A DNA stretch of 64,000 nucleotides from an uncultured Rhodobacterales bacterium (GTDB lineage Bacteria > Pseudomonadota > Alphaproteobacteria > Rhodobacterales > Rhodobacteraceae). Below are positions 42,587 through 54,082 of this stretch, in pieces; positions within the stretch are counted from its first letter, which is position 1; the number at the start of each line of letters is the position of its first letter. Below the pieces are notes generated by a model. That model was not told where the DNA came from, searched no databases, and saw nothing but the letters and a program-made list of their open reading frames with translations. The stretch covers positions 1-64,000 of the forward strand of contig CAIQOV010000023.1 of the NCBI GenBank assembly GCA_903873585.1. Direction: 5' to 3'. A program made the position numbers and the translations under genes.

Positions 42587-43131
42587 TGTTTTCGCTTGTG
42601 ATTGCCCTACTGGCCTTGGTTGCGGTTATGGTCCTTGCTCGCGTCACAGGGTTTCGCTCTCAGCGCCCGTCGGATTACGCAGCCCTTGGCCCCAAGTTTG
42701 ACCCGCGCGTCCACCTTGCTGGCCCCATCCTGTGCGAGGGTGTGATTTATGGTCCCTTAGGTCGCGTCACCTCGCGCTTTTTGGCGGATATGCATGGCAC
42801 TTGGGTGGGCGACCAATGCCGCTTGAGCGAAGCCTTCGTGTATGATTCCGGCGTCCAGCAAAACCGCGCTTGGGCTTTGACGCTGCAAGCAGATGGGTCG
42901 TTGCAGGCTACGGCCGAGGATCTCGTCGGCACGGGCATCGGCCATGTCGCAGGCAACTCTGTGCAAATGCGCTACAAAATCCGCCTGCCCCAATCTGCGG
43001 GCGGTCATGTGCTGAACGTGGTCGATTGGATGTATCTGATGCCCAACGGCACCATCATGAACCGCAGCCAGTTTCGCAAATTCGGCATCAAAGTGGCCGA
43101 ACTGGTCGCCACCATGCGCCCCGCATCATGA
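42586..43131 (+). CDS. DUF3833 family protein
   Basis: A 181-aa protein with an N-terminal membrane segment (VIALLALVAVMVLARV) and a beta-barrel-like remainder (GRVTSRFLADMHGTWVG…LSEAFVYDSG…W.L…DGSLQATAEDLVG…GNSVQMRYKI…DWMYLMPNGTIMNRSQFRKFGI). Typical DUF3833. Probably lipocalin-like and membrane-associated. Overlaps the next gene by ATGA. Confidence 0.9.
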   Translation: MFSLVIALLALVAVMVLARVTGFRSQRPSDYAALGPKFDPRVHLAGPILCEGVIYGPLGRVTSRFLADMHGTWVGDQCRLSEAFVYDSGVQQNRAWALTLQADGSLQATAEDLVGTGIGHVAGNSVQMRYKIRLPQSAGGHVLNVVDWMYLMPNGTIMNRSQFRKFGIKVAELVATMRPAS

Positions 43132-43859
43132 GCTTTGCAGGCAAACGCTACTGGCTTGTCGGCGCATCCGAGGGTCTTGGCCTCGCCCTCGCCCAGCAAT
43201 TGCACCGCGAAGGGGCAAGCCTGATCCTGTCCGCCCGCAGCGCAAAGCGGCTGGAACAGGTCTGCGCCACCCTTCCCAATACCACCTCTGCCCCGCTTGA
43301 CGTCGCCGACAGCGCTGCCGTCACCGCCGTCGCGGCCCAAATCGGCCCCATCGACGGCATGGTCTGGCTGGCAGGGGTTTACACCCCCATGGCGGCCGAT
43401 GCGCTTGACCCGATCGCCTTCGCGCAGATGTGCGATGTCAACTTCACCGGCTGTGCCCGCGTCTTGGGCGCAGTTCTGCCCGCCATGGTTGCGCGCGGCT
43501 CGGGGCATATTGTGCTGACAGGTTCGCTATCAGGCTTTCGCGGCTTGCCGGGTGCCATGGGCTATCAGGCCAGCAAAGCCGGCGTCATGGCCTTGGCCGA
43601 ATGCCTATACGCCGATCTGCGCGGGTCTGGCATCAAAGTGCAGGTCGCCAATCCGGGCTTCATCCGCACAAGGTTGACCGAAAAGAACAGCTTTCCGATG
43701 CCCTTCTTGATGGAGCCTGACATAGCCGCTGCCCATATGATGGCCTTGATGAAGGGGCGCGGCTTTAAGAAAAGCTTCCCCACCGTCTTTTCATGGCTGT
43801 TTCGTCTGTCACAATTCCTGCCAGACTGGGCGTATTACCGGATGTTCGCGCCAAAGTAA
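43128..43859 (+). CDS. Short-chain dehydrogenase/reductase (SDR)
   Basis: A 243-aa protein. WLVGASEGLGLALA (nucleotide binding), PLDVADSAAV, HIVLTGSLSG (catalytic Ser), YQASKAG (Tyr-xxx-Lys), VANPGFIRTRL. Complete classical SDR site; substrate unknown. Last gene of the RpoE-associated operon, so plausibly involved in lipid modification under photooxidative stress. Ends 17 bp from the convergent rsmB gene. Confidence 0.92.
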   Translation: MSFAGKRYWLVGASEGLGLALAQQLHREGASLILSARSAKRLEQVCATLPNTTSAPLDVADSAAVTAVAAQIGPIDGMVWLAGVYTPMAADALDPIAFAQMCDVNFTGCARVLGAVLPAMVARGSGHIVLTGSLSGFRGLPGAMGYQASKAGVMALAECLYADLRGSGIKVQVANPGFIRTRLTEKNSFPMPFLMEPDIAAAHMMALMKGRGFKKSFPTVFSWLFRLSQFLPDWAYYRMFAPK

Positions 43860-43875
43860 TTATGCTTTTCGCACA

Positions 43876-45129
43876 TTATACTGGAACTTGCAGGCAAGCC
43901 ATGAAAAACCCGTCCATCCCGCCCGCATCGGCCCAATAGTCTGGCCGCAGCCGCAACCCGCGCGCGCCCATCCAAGCTGGGTCGATCCCCGCGATCTCAG
44001 GTTGCAGCATCTTAACACTCGGATGGCGGGCCAAAGCGGCGGCGATTTGTCCCTCGCCCTCGTCTTGCAGCAAGGAGCAGGTGCAATATACCAGCCGCCC
44101 ACCGGGTTTCAGCCAGCCCAAAGCGCGGTCCAAAAGGCGGGCCTGCAATTCGACCAAGCCCGCGATGTCCGACGGCTGGCGCAAGAACGGCAAGTCCGGA
44201 TGCCGCCTGATCGTGCCCGTAGCGGAACAAGGCGCATCCAGCAAAATCGCGCCATAAGGCGCGGGGGGTGTCCATTGCAGCGCATCGGCGGTGACGATCT
44301 TGGCCCGCAAACCGGTGCGCGCCAAGTTCTCTTGCAAGCGCACCAAGCGCGGTCCTGAGATATCCAGTGCCGTCACCTCGGCCCCGCCGTCCGCCAGTTG
44401 CAGCGTTTTGCCACCCGGTGCGGCGCACAGGTCTAGCACCGACAGGCCCGTCACATCGCCCAGCATCCGCACGGCCAAAGCCGCAGCGGCGTCTTGCACC
44501 CAAAACGCCCCCTCGGCAAATCCGGGCAGGGCCGAGATTTGCCCCCCCGCCGCCAGCCGCAGCGACCCTGTGGGCAGCACTTCGCCCCCCGAAATGCTAT
44601 CGACCGCCGTGCCACGGCGCAGCGTCAAATCCACCACCGGCGTGCGCGATTGCACCTCTTCCATCTTGCCCACGGCCACCTTGCCATAGCGCGCAACCAA
44701 AGCCTGCCGCAGCCACCCGGGCAGGCGCTGCACGGGGCCTTCAATCACAACCGGCGGCGGGAACTTGCGCAAGACGGCGTTGACCAGACCGGCCAAGCCC
44801 TGCGTGGTCTTATCGCGCCGCGCCAGCTCTACGGCCGAGTTCACAACGCCGTGGGCTGCACTCCCCTCAGCCAATTCCGTCACGGCAAGTCGCAGAATGT
44901 TCAGCACCGCCAAGGGTGGTTCCTTGTGCAAATGCGCGCCTAGCATCCGGTCAATCGGCTCGGCCTGCCGCAGCACCGCACTTGCCAACCGCTGCGCGCG
45001 CGCGCGGTCCCCCGCCGACAATCCCGCCAAAGGCGCATCGCCCTGCTCGGCCAAGCTGACGCCTTTGTCCAAGACCCCGTCCAGCAATGCCAGAACCGCC
45101 CGCCGCGCTGTCAAACCCTCTGCCATCAT
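43876..45129 (-). CDS. rsmB: 16S rRNA cytosine-C5 methyltransferase (RsmB family)
   Basis: A 417-aa protein with an N-terminal NusB-like RNA-binding domain (about 1–130, VLNILRLAVTELAEG…AVLRKF) and a C-terminal SAM domain: VLDLCAAPGGKTLQL, VTALDISGPRLVRLQENL, ILLDAPCSATGTIRRHPD and YCTCSLLQDEGE, with both catalytic cysteines. Expected to methylate 16S rRNA. Divergent from the SDHAF4-like gene. Confidence 0.93.
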   Translation of the reverse strand: MMAEGLTARRAVLALLDGVLDKGVSLAEQGDAPLAGLSAGDRARAQRLASAVLRQAEPIDRMLGAHLHKEPPLAVLNILRLAVTELAEGSAAHGVVNSAVELARRDKTTQGLAGLVNAVLRKFPPPVVIEGPVQRLPGWLRQALVARYGKVAVGKMEEVQSRTPVVDLTLRRGTAVDSISGGEVLPTGSLRLAAGGQISALPGFAEGAFWVQDAAAALAVRMLGDVTGLSVLDLCAAPGGKTLQLADGGAEVTALDISGPRLVRLQENLARTGLRAKIVTADALQWTPPAPYGAILLDAPCSATGTIRRHPDLPFLRQPSDIAGLVELQARLLDRALGWLKPGGRLVYCTCSLLQDEGEGQIAAALARHPSVKMLQPEIAGIDPAWMGARGLRLRPDYWADAGGMDGFFMACLQVPV

Positions 45130-45191
45130 CCGCCCTTGTTCAAACCTACCCGCGCCTTATACAGAACGCATCGCCTTGCCAAGGAGCGCCC

Positions 45192-45371
45192 ATGTCAGAA
45201 CCATCCCCCAAAGAGCTGCCCCCCGCCGCCCAACGCGCGCTGGCCGAGGCCGAGGCCCGCCGCCAAGCCGCCAACACCCCCCCAGCACCCCCCGAACTCG
45301 GCGGCCCCAAAGGCCTTGAACCGATCCGTTTCGGCGATTGGGAGCGCAAAGGCATCGCCGTCGATTTCTAA
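45192..45371 (+). CDS. DUF1674/SDHAF4-like small protein
   Basis: A 59-aa protein; ATG at 45192 with AAGGAG 7 nt upstream. Pro/Ala-rich start and conserved end GGPKGLEPIRFGDWERKGIAVDF. This C-terminal block defines the SDHAF4 (succinate dehydrogenase assembly factor 4) family, which helps flavinated SdhA join the complex. Function by homology. Confidence 0.88.
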   Translation: MSEPSPKELPPAAQRALAEAEARRQAANTPPAPPELGGPKGLEPIRFGDWERKGIAVDF

Positions 45372-45380
45372 CCCCCCGGC

Positions 45381-45479
45381 ACCCCCCCTTTCATACTTGC
45401 CCAAATATCCCGCGGGGGTGCGGGGGTGTGAAACCCCCGCTTTTTGACGCGGGTGCGGGGGTGTGAAACCCACGCTTTT
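45381..45479. repeat. Core intergenic repeat, copy B, with partial tandem
   Basis: CCCCCTTTCATACTTGCCCA, then AATATCCCGCGGGGGT, followed by GCGGGGGTGTGAAACCCCCGC hairpin sequence. The GGTGCGGGGGTGTGAAACCC unit is repeated again at about 45452. Lies between convergent genes, so it may also terminate transcription. Confidence 0.7.
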
Positions 45480-45485
45480 GCGACC

Positions 45486-45989
45486 TTAGCCCCACAGCAC
45501 AGGCTGTGCGTCATAGCCAATATACAACGGATGTTTCGGCAAGCCGCCCTTGCTCAAGCCCAAATTATACAAGGCCAAACCCCGCTGCCGCAGAAGCCCT
45601 TCCACCTTGGCCCCACGCCCCAGATGCAGCCCATGCGTGCCCCAAGCGCAGATCACCCGATCCGCCTCTGCCGCCATCTGCAAAATGGCCGCGTCATTGT
45701 GCGGCCCGACAGGGTCGGCGACAGCCCGCATCACCTTTGGGTCGGTGGCGCGGTAGGCGAAAATGTTGGTGACAGCAAAACTGCCAAAGCCCAAAGCCCG
45801 CGCGCGCCGTTCGCAGCGTTCCACCGTGGGGTCGTTTTGCGTTTCAGTCGCGGTTGACGGGTTGAGCATTACAAACACCACCCGTGGCCCCGTGGCCCAA
45901 GCCCGCACCAGCAGATAGCGGTAAGCCTCGTCGTCGGAATACTCCGCAAAACTCGCTGCATCGCCCTTTTGGTGCGCGCGCCGGATCAT
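45486..45989 (-). CDS. DUF1643 family protein
   Basis: A 167-aa protein starting at 45989, ATGA overlap with the truB stop. Pattern [74 protein letters not shown] is DUF1643. Function unknown; usual neighbour of truB in this family. The longer frame from 46079 overlaps truB and is rejected. Confidence 0.92.
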   Translation of the reverse strand: MIRRAHQKGDAASFAEYSDDEAYRYLLVRAWATGPRVVFVMLNPSTATETQNDPTVERCERRARALGFGSFAVTNIFAYRATDPKVMRAVADPVGPHNDAAILQMAAEADRVICAWGTHGLHLGRGAKVEGLLRQRGLALYNLGLSKGGLPKHPLYIGYDAQPVLWG

Positions 45990-46891
45990 GCCGCGTCCGT
46001 CACAAACACCCGCGCGGGGTGAAACATCCCCAGGCGCACCTGCCCCAAACCCAAAGCCCGCCCGTTGTGGCTGGCCCAAACCTCGCCCTCGGCCGAAGTG
46101 AGTACGGCCCCCGGATTCCCCACAGCAATCTTGCGCGCCCCGTCGGCGGTGGCTTCCACTTGCGGCAAATCGGCAAGGGCGGCTTCAATCGGCAAAAGCC
46201 GATCCTCAAGCGTGCCCGCTTCGCCCAGCGTGAGCACCTCGTCCCATGTCAACCCATCCTCGGCATCAAACGGGCCTGACCACGTGCGCCGCAGCCATGC
46301 CACGTGTGCTGCCGTGCCCAAAGCGCGGCCCAGATCGCGCGCGATGGCGCGCACATAACCGCCCTTGCCGCAGACCATCTCTAAGATCACATGATCCGCA
46401 TCAGGGCGCTCGATCAGGTCCAAGCTTTCCACCCATAACGGACGGGCGGCCAGTTCAAAATCTTCCCCCTCGCGCGCCAGATCATAGGCCCGCGCGCCGT
46501 CAACCTTTACCGCCGACACCTGCGGTGGCACTTGCATAATCTCACCGCGAAATCCTGCCAACGCCGCTGCAATAGCGCCCGTGTCAGGCCGCGCATCGCT
46601 GGTGGCCAAAACCGCGCCCTCGGCATCGTCGGTCGAGGTTTCCGCCCCAAAGCGCACGGCAAAGCGGTAGCATTTCAGCGCATCGGTCAAAACCGCCACG
46701 GTCTTTGTCGCCTCGCCAAAGGCCAAGGCCAAAACGCCCGTCGCCGCAGGGTCTAACGTGCCCGCATGGCCCGCCTTTTGCGCTTTCAGCAGCCATTTGA
46801 CCTTGTTGACCACATCGGTCGACCCAATCCCTGCGGGCTTGTCGACGATCAGCCACCCCGACAGCTTGCGCCCCTTTTTGGTGCGGCCCAT
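45986..46891 (-). CDS. truB: tRNA pseudouridine-55 synthase TruB
   Basis: A 301-aa protein. [31 protein letters not shown] (catalytic Asp), [31 protein letters not shown]. Makes psi55 in the T-loop of tRNA. A PUA-like C-terminal region is present. Follows the glycosidase-like gene with 2 nt between stop and start. Confidence 0.96.
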   Translation of the reverse strand: MGRTKKGRKLSGWLIVDKPAGIGSTDVVNKVKWLLKAQKAGHAGTLDPAATGVLALAFGEATKTVAVLTDALKCYRFAVRFGAETSTDDAEGAVLATSDARPDTGAIAAALAGFRGEIMQVPPQVSAVKVDGARAYDLAREGEDFELAARPLWVESLDLIERPDADHVILEMVCGKGGYVRAIARDLGRALGTAAHVAWLRRTWSGPFDAEDGLTWDEVLTLGEAGTLEDRLLPIEAALADLPQVEATADGARKIAVGNPGAVLTSAEGEVWASHNGRALGLGQVRLGMFHPARVFVTDAA

Positions 46892-46893
46892 GT

Positions 46894-47646
46894 TCAGTTC
46901 CCCTCTACCAGCCCAACCATCGGCCCCAAAGCAAAGCCAGCCCCGCTGCGCCCCAAGTCTGGCGCGTATAGGCGCGAGATCGAGCCGTCAAAATACAGCG
47001 CATTCCGTGCGCCCAATCCATCGCGGAAAAAGCGCGCGAAGCGGTCGAATGTGACCGGAGTATTCGCCAGCACAAACCACGCCATCAACCCATCTTCCCG
47101 CACGCCTACGCCATTGCGCAGCTTGTACGATGTTGAATCCGGCAAGAAGCTTGGATGCAAAGCGCCGTCAATCACCAGCATTGGCCCCGATTGGCTGGCA
47201 TAGCGGCAGGGCAGGGGGGCTGCGGCAAAAGCGCGGCTTTCCACGACGGACAATTTGCCCTGCTCAATGCAAAACACCCCGTTCGGCAGCAGCCCGAAAT
47301 TGCCCGGACCTTCGCTTGTCACGATGCGGTGCAGTTCGTGGCCCTCTTCTATATACAGGCCTACGGGCGACAGGTCAGGCTGAAACATTCCCGCATTCAT
47401 GGCAAAGGCCAGATGCTGGCCCTGCGCGTGCAAGGCCGTCTCTAACGGCGCAAAGCCGCCATAAGGCCGCCCATCCGCCCCGTTTAAAAACACCCGCAAG
47501 TCGCTGCCCGCCTGTGCGGTGCAGACGCTAAAGGTTGCCCCTTCAAACACTTGGTCCAAACAACTTGCCGTCGCGGGGTTAGCAAGCAGGCCCAAAACCA
47601 GCGCCAGCAGGATCTTACGCGTCGCTTTCAGGATTGCCCACCTCAT
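46894..47646 (-). CDS. Exported phosphodiester glycosidase-like protein (DUF2233)
   Basis: A 250-aa protein with a signal peptide ([23 protein letters not shown]); ATG at 47646 lies inside the rbfA 3' end. Motifs [57 protein letters not shown] match DUF2233/NAGPA-like phosphodiester glycosidases. Likely periplasmic and active on glycan phosphodiesters; substrate unknown. Confidence 0.85.
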   Translation of the reverse strand: MRWAILKATRKILLALVLGLLANPATASCLDQVFEGATFSVCTAQAGSDLRVFLNGADGRPYGGFAPLETALHAQGQHLAFAMNAGMFQPDLSPVGLYIEEGHELHRIVTSEGPGNFGLLPNGVFCIEQGKLSVVESRAFAAAPLPCRYASQSGPMLVIDGALHPSFLPDSTSYKLRNGVGVREDGLMAWFVLANTPVTFDRFARFFRDGLGARNALYFDGSISRLYAPDLGRSGAGFALGPMVGLVEGN

Positions 47647-48052
47647 CCTCGGGCAGGGTATCGGGCGCTGCAAGATCGCGCATCACGACGGGGTTGGCGA
47701 ACATCCGGCGCGTCTCGTCTAGGCGGTCAAAGGTTTCATCGCGCCGAAACCGCAGATCGGGGGCATGACGCAAGATCACCTCTTCCGAGACTTTCTTGCG
47801 AATAATCCCCTTGTGGCGTGACAGCGCCTCGACCGCCAGTTCCACATTGCCGCTGCCCAAAAGGGGCATGACATAGACGGTGGCAATCTTCAGGTCGCTG
47901 GAAACCGCAACCTCGCCGATCGTGATCGACATGGCGTCAAAGGCCGGATCATGGATCTCGCCCCGTGACAGAATCTCCGACAAGCGCCGCCGGATCATTT
48001 CGCCCACGCGCAGCTGACGCTGGCCGGGCCCTTTGGATGTTTGTTTGACCAT
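47615..48052 (-). CDS. rbfA: Ribosome-binding factor A
   Basis: A 145-aa KH-fold protein: QLRVGEMIRRRLSEIL, SITIGEVAVSSDLKIATVYV, LRHAPDLRFRRDETFDR. Needed for 30S maturation. Heads the rbfA–DUF2233–truB–DUF1643 operon and is divergent from dapB. Confidence 0.95.
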   Translation of the reverse strand: MVKQTSKGPGQRQLRVGEMIRRRLSEILSRGEIHDPAFDAMSITIGEVAVSSDLKIATVYVMPLLGSGNVELAVEALSRHKGIIRKKVSEEVILRHAPDLRFRRDETFDRLDETRRMFANPVVMRDLAAPDTLPEDEVGNPESDA

Positions 48053-48182
48053 GACGCCCCTTTAGGCCGAATTGAGCGGCCCCGCAACAGGGTGAAACGG
48101 GGTCGCGATTCGCTTGGCTGCTAGCAAAAGCTTGCACCAAAGCGCCCCCCGTCATAAACCCCGCCAAAGCGTGGAGGCGAAG

Positions 48183-48992
48183 ATGAGCGATAAGCCCGGC
48201 ATAGTGGTCACAGGCGCATCCGGTCGGATGGGCCAAACGCTGGTCAAACTGATCTTGGCGTCTGACCAATGGCAGCTTGCGGGCTGTATCGAACGCGCCG
48301 GTTCCCCGTGGCTTGGCCGCGATATGGGCGAGGCGCTGGGCATGGGCCCTTTGGGCGTTGCGATCACCGACGACCCCTTGCCCGCTTTCGCCCGTGCCCG
48401 CGCCGTGGTGGATTTCACCTCGCCCGAATCGACGGTAGGCTTTGCCAAACTCGCCGCCCAAGCCCGCCTTGTGCATGTCGTGGGCACCACGGGCCTTGGC
48501 GCCGAACACCACCGCGCGCTTGATCTTGCCGCCCCCCATGCCACGATCATTCAGGCTGGCAACATGAGCCTTGGCGTCAACCTGCTCACCCGCCTCACGC
48601 AAAAAGTAGCCCAAGCCCTTGATCTCGATTGGGATATCGAAGTGGTCGAAGCGCATCACCGCCTGAAAGTCGACGCCCCCTCTGGCACCGCGCTGATGCT
48701 GGGGGAAGCCGCAGCCCAAGGCCGTGGCACCACGCTGGAACAGGCCAAAACCCCCGCCCGCGACGGCATCACAGGCGCGCGCGCCACAGGTTCCATCGGC
48801 TTTTCCGCCATAAGGGGCGGCGATATTGTGGGCGAGCATGACGTGATCTTTGCCACCGAAGGCGAACGCATCGTGCTGCGCCACATCGCCACCGACCGCG
48901 CCATCTTTGCGCGCGGCGCGCTGAAGGCTGCGCAGTGGGGCTTGGCGCAAAAACCCGGCCGCTACGACATGATGGATGTGCTGGGCCTTTAA
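48183..48992 (+). CDS. dapB: 4-hydroxy-tetrahydrodipicolinate reductase
   Basis: A 269-aa protein starting at 48183 (GGAGGCGAAG upstream; the frame from 48114 is rejected). [13 protein letters not shown] (NAD(P)H site), [30 protein letters not shown] (catalytic His and Lys; Leu where many have His). Lysine/diaminopimelate biosynthesis. Confidence 0.96.
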   Translation: MSDKPGIVVTGASGRMGQTLVKLILASDQWQLAGCIERAGSPWLGRDMGEALGMGPLGVAITDDPLPAFARARAVVDFTSPESTVGFAKLAAQARLVHVVGTTGLGAEHHRALDLAAPHATIIQAGNMSLGVNLLTRLTQKVAQALDLDWDIEVVEAHHRLKVDAPSGTALMLGEAAAQGRGTTLEQAKTPARDGITGARATGSIGFSAIRGGDIVGEHDVIFATEGERIVLRHIATDRAIFARGALKAAQWGLAQKPGRYDMMDVLGL

Positions 48993-49033
48993 CCCCCCGC
49001 ACCCCCCTTTCATACCTGCCCAAATATCCTCGC
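48992..49033. repeat. Core intergenic repeat, copy C
   Basis: ACCCCCCTTTCATACCTGCC, then CAAATATCCTCG, followed by different sequence. Shortest of the three copies, directly after dapB. Confidence 0.65.
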
Positions 49034-49186
49034 CGAAGGCATACCCCATCGGCCAAGGCGAAATCCTCTTTCCTTTTGCCCCTATTTCCCCTATACGCGC
49101 GCATCTTCTCAACCTTGGGAGGACCAAGGGCCTTGCTGGACGACATCCCGGCTTGTGCCGTCACACTCAACGTATAGGAGATCTCG

Positions 49187-49456
49187 ATGTCGATCACTGT
49201 TGAAGAAAAAGCCCGCCTGATCAAAGAGTTTGCCACCAAGGAAAACGACACGGGTTCGCCCGAAGTTCAGGTTGCGATCTTGTCGTCGCGTATCGCGACG
49301 CTGACCGAACACTTCAAAAGCCACAAGAAAGACAACCACTCACGCCGTGGTTTGCTGATGCAAGTGGCCCAACGCCGCAAGCTGTTGGACTATCTGAAGT
49401 CCAAAGATGCGGCCCGTTACACCGCGCTGATCACCCGTTTGGGTCTGCGCCGCTAA
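49187..49456 (+). CDS. rpsO: 30S ribosomal protein S15
   Basis: An 89-aa protein: [59 protein letters not shown]. Standard length. Upstream GGAGATCTCG before the ATG. Followed by a terminator hairpin and then pnp, the classic rpsO–pnp order. Confidence 0.98.
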   Translation: MSITVEEKARLIKEFATKENDTGSPEVQVAILSSRIATLTEHFKSHKKDNHSRRGLLMQVAQRRKLLDYLKSKDAARYTALITRLGLRR

Positions 49457-49461
49457 TCTTG

Positions 49462-49497
49462 CAAAGCGCCCGGGCATCGCTCGGGCGCTTTGTCTTA
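49462..49497 (+). terminator. rpsO–pnp intergenic terminator
   Basis: AAAGCGCCCG, nine-base loop, CGGGCGCTTT followed by GTCTT. Partial terminator, as usual between rpsO and pnp. Confidence 0.75.
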
Positions 49498-49635
49498 CTG
49501 GCCCCGGCTGATCCGGGGCGGCCCATCCGCGCCAGGGCTCTGCGCGGCGGGGGATCCGCAAAGCAAATGAGCCAGGGGCATTCGGCCCCTACGCACCGCC
49601 GGTGGGAGGGTCCCCCGGCTAAGATAGGATGACAC

Positions 49636-51774
<2,139 letters not shown>

Positions 51775-51794
51775 TTTCTGAGCCAATATGACCT

Positions 51795-51825
51795 ATGCAC
51801 CCGGAGGTTTTCCGGGTGCATTTTA
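51795..51825 (+). terminator. Terminator after pnp
   Basis: ATGCACCCGG, loop AGGTTTT, CCGGGTGCAT, then TTTT. Good rho-independent form. Confidence 0.85.
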
Positions 51826-51843
51826 CTAAGAAGAGCCAATTAA

Positions 51844-52899
51844 ATGACCCACACCGGCACGTATCTGCAAAGTCTGTCGCCACTTCCGCAAGTGCAGGCC
51901 AAAATGCCCTGCGTGGTTCTGGCGCATAATGAATTGCTGATCCTGCCAGAGTTTTTGCGCCATTATCGTGAAATCGGTGTGGACAGGTTTCTGATTGTCG
52001 ATGACCGCTCGACAGACGGGTCGATCGAATTTTTACGCGAACAACCAGATGTGATAATTTTCACGCCTGTCGAGGGATCTACTTATCGAAAAGACAAGCG
52101 TTTTTGGCGCGCTGAGTTGTTGGATACCTATTGCAGCGGCAAATGGGTTGTTGTTCCCGATGTCGACGAACACCTTGTTTTCAAAGGCGTTGATGATAGG
52201 CGTGATCTTTTCGCCGTTGTTCGCAGTCTTGAGGACGAGGGGGCCGAGGCCTTGCATGCCGTAATGCTAGATATGTATTGCGACAAGGCCTTGCAGGACC
52301 ATCGGTATGAGGGCGGACGGTTGATTGATGCTTTTCCATTATTTGATGGGCCAAACTACTATTTTAGAATGGCTGTATCTTGGCGGACAGGATTGGAGAT
52401 GAAGACCCCGGCGGCATTTGCCTTTGGCGGTATGCGCCAGCGCCTTTTCGAAACTCTCGCCATGGCAGATGGTTCATGGACGCATCGTATCTTGCGCCGA
52501 TATTGTGACATCGGGGGTGATTTTGCTCCAGTTGGATTGCAAAAGTTGGTTTTGCTTTGGTCTCGTCTGCTTCTGCGCAGGATTATCCACAACCATGAGA
52601 TTTATAATTGCAGCAAGCTTGCTTTAATTAAATGGCGCAGTGGCATGGTGTTCCATGGTGGGACGCATGCAATTTCTGAACGCTTGAGACTGAGCCGTCA
52701 ACGCGCAGTGTTATTGCACTTTAAGTTTTCCACCGGTGCTGAGGGCCTACGTTACATCGCTCAACGCAGTCAACATTGGGGCGGCAGTCGCCTTTACAAG
52801 CGTTTAATTGCGCAAGAGCCATCCCTTTCTAAGTCGCCGGTTTTTGTAGGGACTTGTTTGTACAAAACCAGTGGGTCGCTTGGAAGGTTGTTGGCCTAG
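51844..52899 (+). CDS. Glycosyltransferase family 2-like protein
   Basis: A 351-aa protein. MPCVVLAHNELLILPEFLRHYREIGVDRFLIVDDRSTDGS, then WVVVPDVDEHLVF (DxD metal site) and many aromatic residues. Resembles the Glyco_tranf_2_4 type common in Rhodobacteraceae for cell-surface glycans. Acceptor unknown. First of three glycosyltransferase genes; lower GC than the genes before it. Confidence 0.85.
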   Translation: MTHTGTYLQSLSPLPQVQAKMPCVVLAHNELLILPEFLRHYREIGVDRFLIVDDRSTDGSIEFLREQPDVIIFTPVEGSTYRKDKRFWRAELLDTYCSGKWVVVPDVDEHLVFKGVDDRRDLFAVVRSLEDEGAEALHAVMLDMYCDKALQDHRYEGGRLIDAFPLFDGPNYYFRMAVSWRTGLEMKTPAAFAFGGMRQRLFETLAMADGSWTHRILRRYCDIGGDFAPVGLQKLVLLWSRLLLRRIIHNHEIYNCSKLALIKWRSGMVFHGGTHAISERLRLSRQRAVLLHFKFSTGAEGLRYIAQRSQHWGGSRLYKRLIAQEPSLSKSPVFVGTCLYKTSGSLGRLLA

Positions 52900-53023
52900 A
52901 AGGTGGGACCAGACGCTTGCCCCTTACCGCGTCGTTTGACCTACCACTATCATGTTGCGTCTCGCTTGTAATAATCGCATTGCTCTAGTATCAAAAACGT
53001 TGATGCTTCTTTGAGGAGAATAT

Positions 53024-54082
53024 ATGCACAACCCTTCTCTCAAAGTCATCCACATCCATTTCGGCAAAGAAGGCGGGGCGGAACGGTTTTTTGTGAAGCT
53101 GGCGCAGGCGTTAAACCGGCGCGGGGTGCAGCAGCGGTTTATCATCCGACCGGGGCGCAGTTGGGATGGGCAGGTTTCCACCCTTGGGCCAGTGATCCGA
53201 AACAACTTTAGCGCGATCTCCCCCCTGTCTTTGCTGGCACATTTTCAGGCCAATCGCTGGGTGCGGCAATGGCAGCCCAATGCCGTGATGGCGTGGATGC
53301 CCCGCGCGGCGCGGTTGGTGCACCCTTGGCCCGGCGTAGTGAAACTGGCGCGCATGGGCGATTTTCCGGGCAATCTTAAACACTTCGGCAATTGCGACCT
53401 GTTGGTTGGCAATGTGCCCGGCATCGCCCAAACCTGCCGCGATCTGGGATGGACAAAGCCCGCCTTGACCATCGCCAACTTCACCCCCGCCATCACGCCC
53501 ACCCCTGTGTCGCGCGCATCCCTGACCACGCCAGAGGACGCCTTTTTGATTGTTGCCGGCGGGCGTTTTCAGCCGCGCAAGGCTCTGGATATGGCGGTGC
53601 GCGCACTGGCGCGCCTGCCCGGTGCTTGGCTTTGGTTGGTCGGCGACGGATCGATGCGCGCCGAATTGGAACAGTTGGCCGTAAAACTGAACGTGGCCGA
53701 CCGCGTGCGTTTTGTGGGTTGGGTCAATGACCCGTCGAACTATATTGCGGCGGGGGATGCGTTCCTGATGCCGTCGCGCCATGAACCCTTGGGCAATTTG
53801 CTTCTTGAGGCCTGGTCGTTGGGCGTGCCTTCAGTTTCTACCCGATCCGATGGACCGAATTGGTATATGCGCGACGGCGTTGATGGCCTGATGACCAACA
53901 TTGACGACGAAGCCCAAATTGTTACCGCATTAGCTTTTTTGCGCGACAATCCTCAACAAGCTAAAATCTTCGCGCGCAACGCCGCTGCGCGCTTAGAGGA
54001 TTTTCTTTCAGAAGATTCGATTTGTAAAGATTACATGCGCGTTTTTCGCGGTGAACTACCCGGGTTGGATGTACCCCTATGA
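53024..54082 (+). CDS. Glycosyltransferase family 4 (GT-B)
   Basis: A 352-aa protein. N-terminal HIHFGKEGGAERFFVKLAQALNRRG, C-terminal AGGRFQPRKALDMAVRALARL, WLVGDGS, VRFVGWV, MPSRHEPLGNLLLEAWSLGVPSV (UDP/GDP-sugar Glu region). ATG preceded by GAGGAG. Overlaps the next gene by ATGA. Likely LPS or surface polysaccharide assembly. Confidence 0.92.
   Translation: MHNPSLKVIHIHFGKEGGAERFFVKLAQALNRRGVQQRFIIRPGRSWDGQVSTLGPVIRNNFSAISPLSLLAHFQANRWVRQWQPNAVMAWMPRAARLVHPWPGVVKLARMGDFPGNLKHFGNCDLLVGNVPGIAQTCRDLGWTKPALTIANFTPAITPTPVSRASLTTPEDAFLIVAGGRFQPRKALDMAVRALARLPGAWLWLVGDGSMRAELEQLAVKLNVADRVRFVGWVNDPSNYIAAGDAFLMPSRHEPLGNLLLEAWSLGVPSVSTRSDGPNWYMRDGVDGLMTNIDDEAQIVTALAFLRDNPQQAKIFARNAAARLEDFLSEDSICKDYMRVFRGELPGLDVPL

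Noticed and set aside
47949-49127. 392-codon frame antisense to dapB
   Set aside because: Shadow of dapB with no motif and no start signal.
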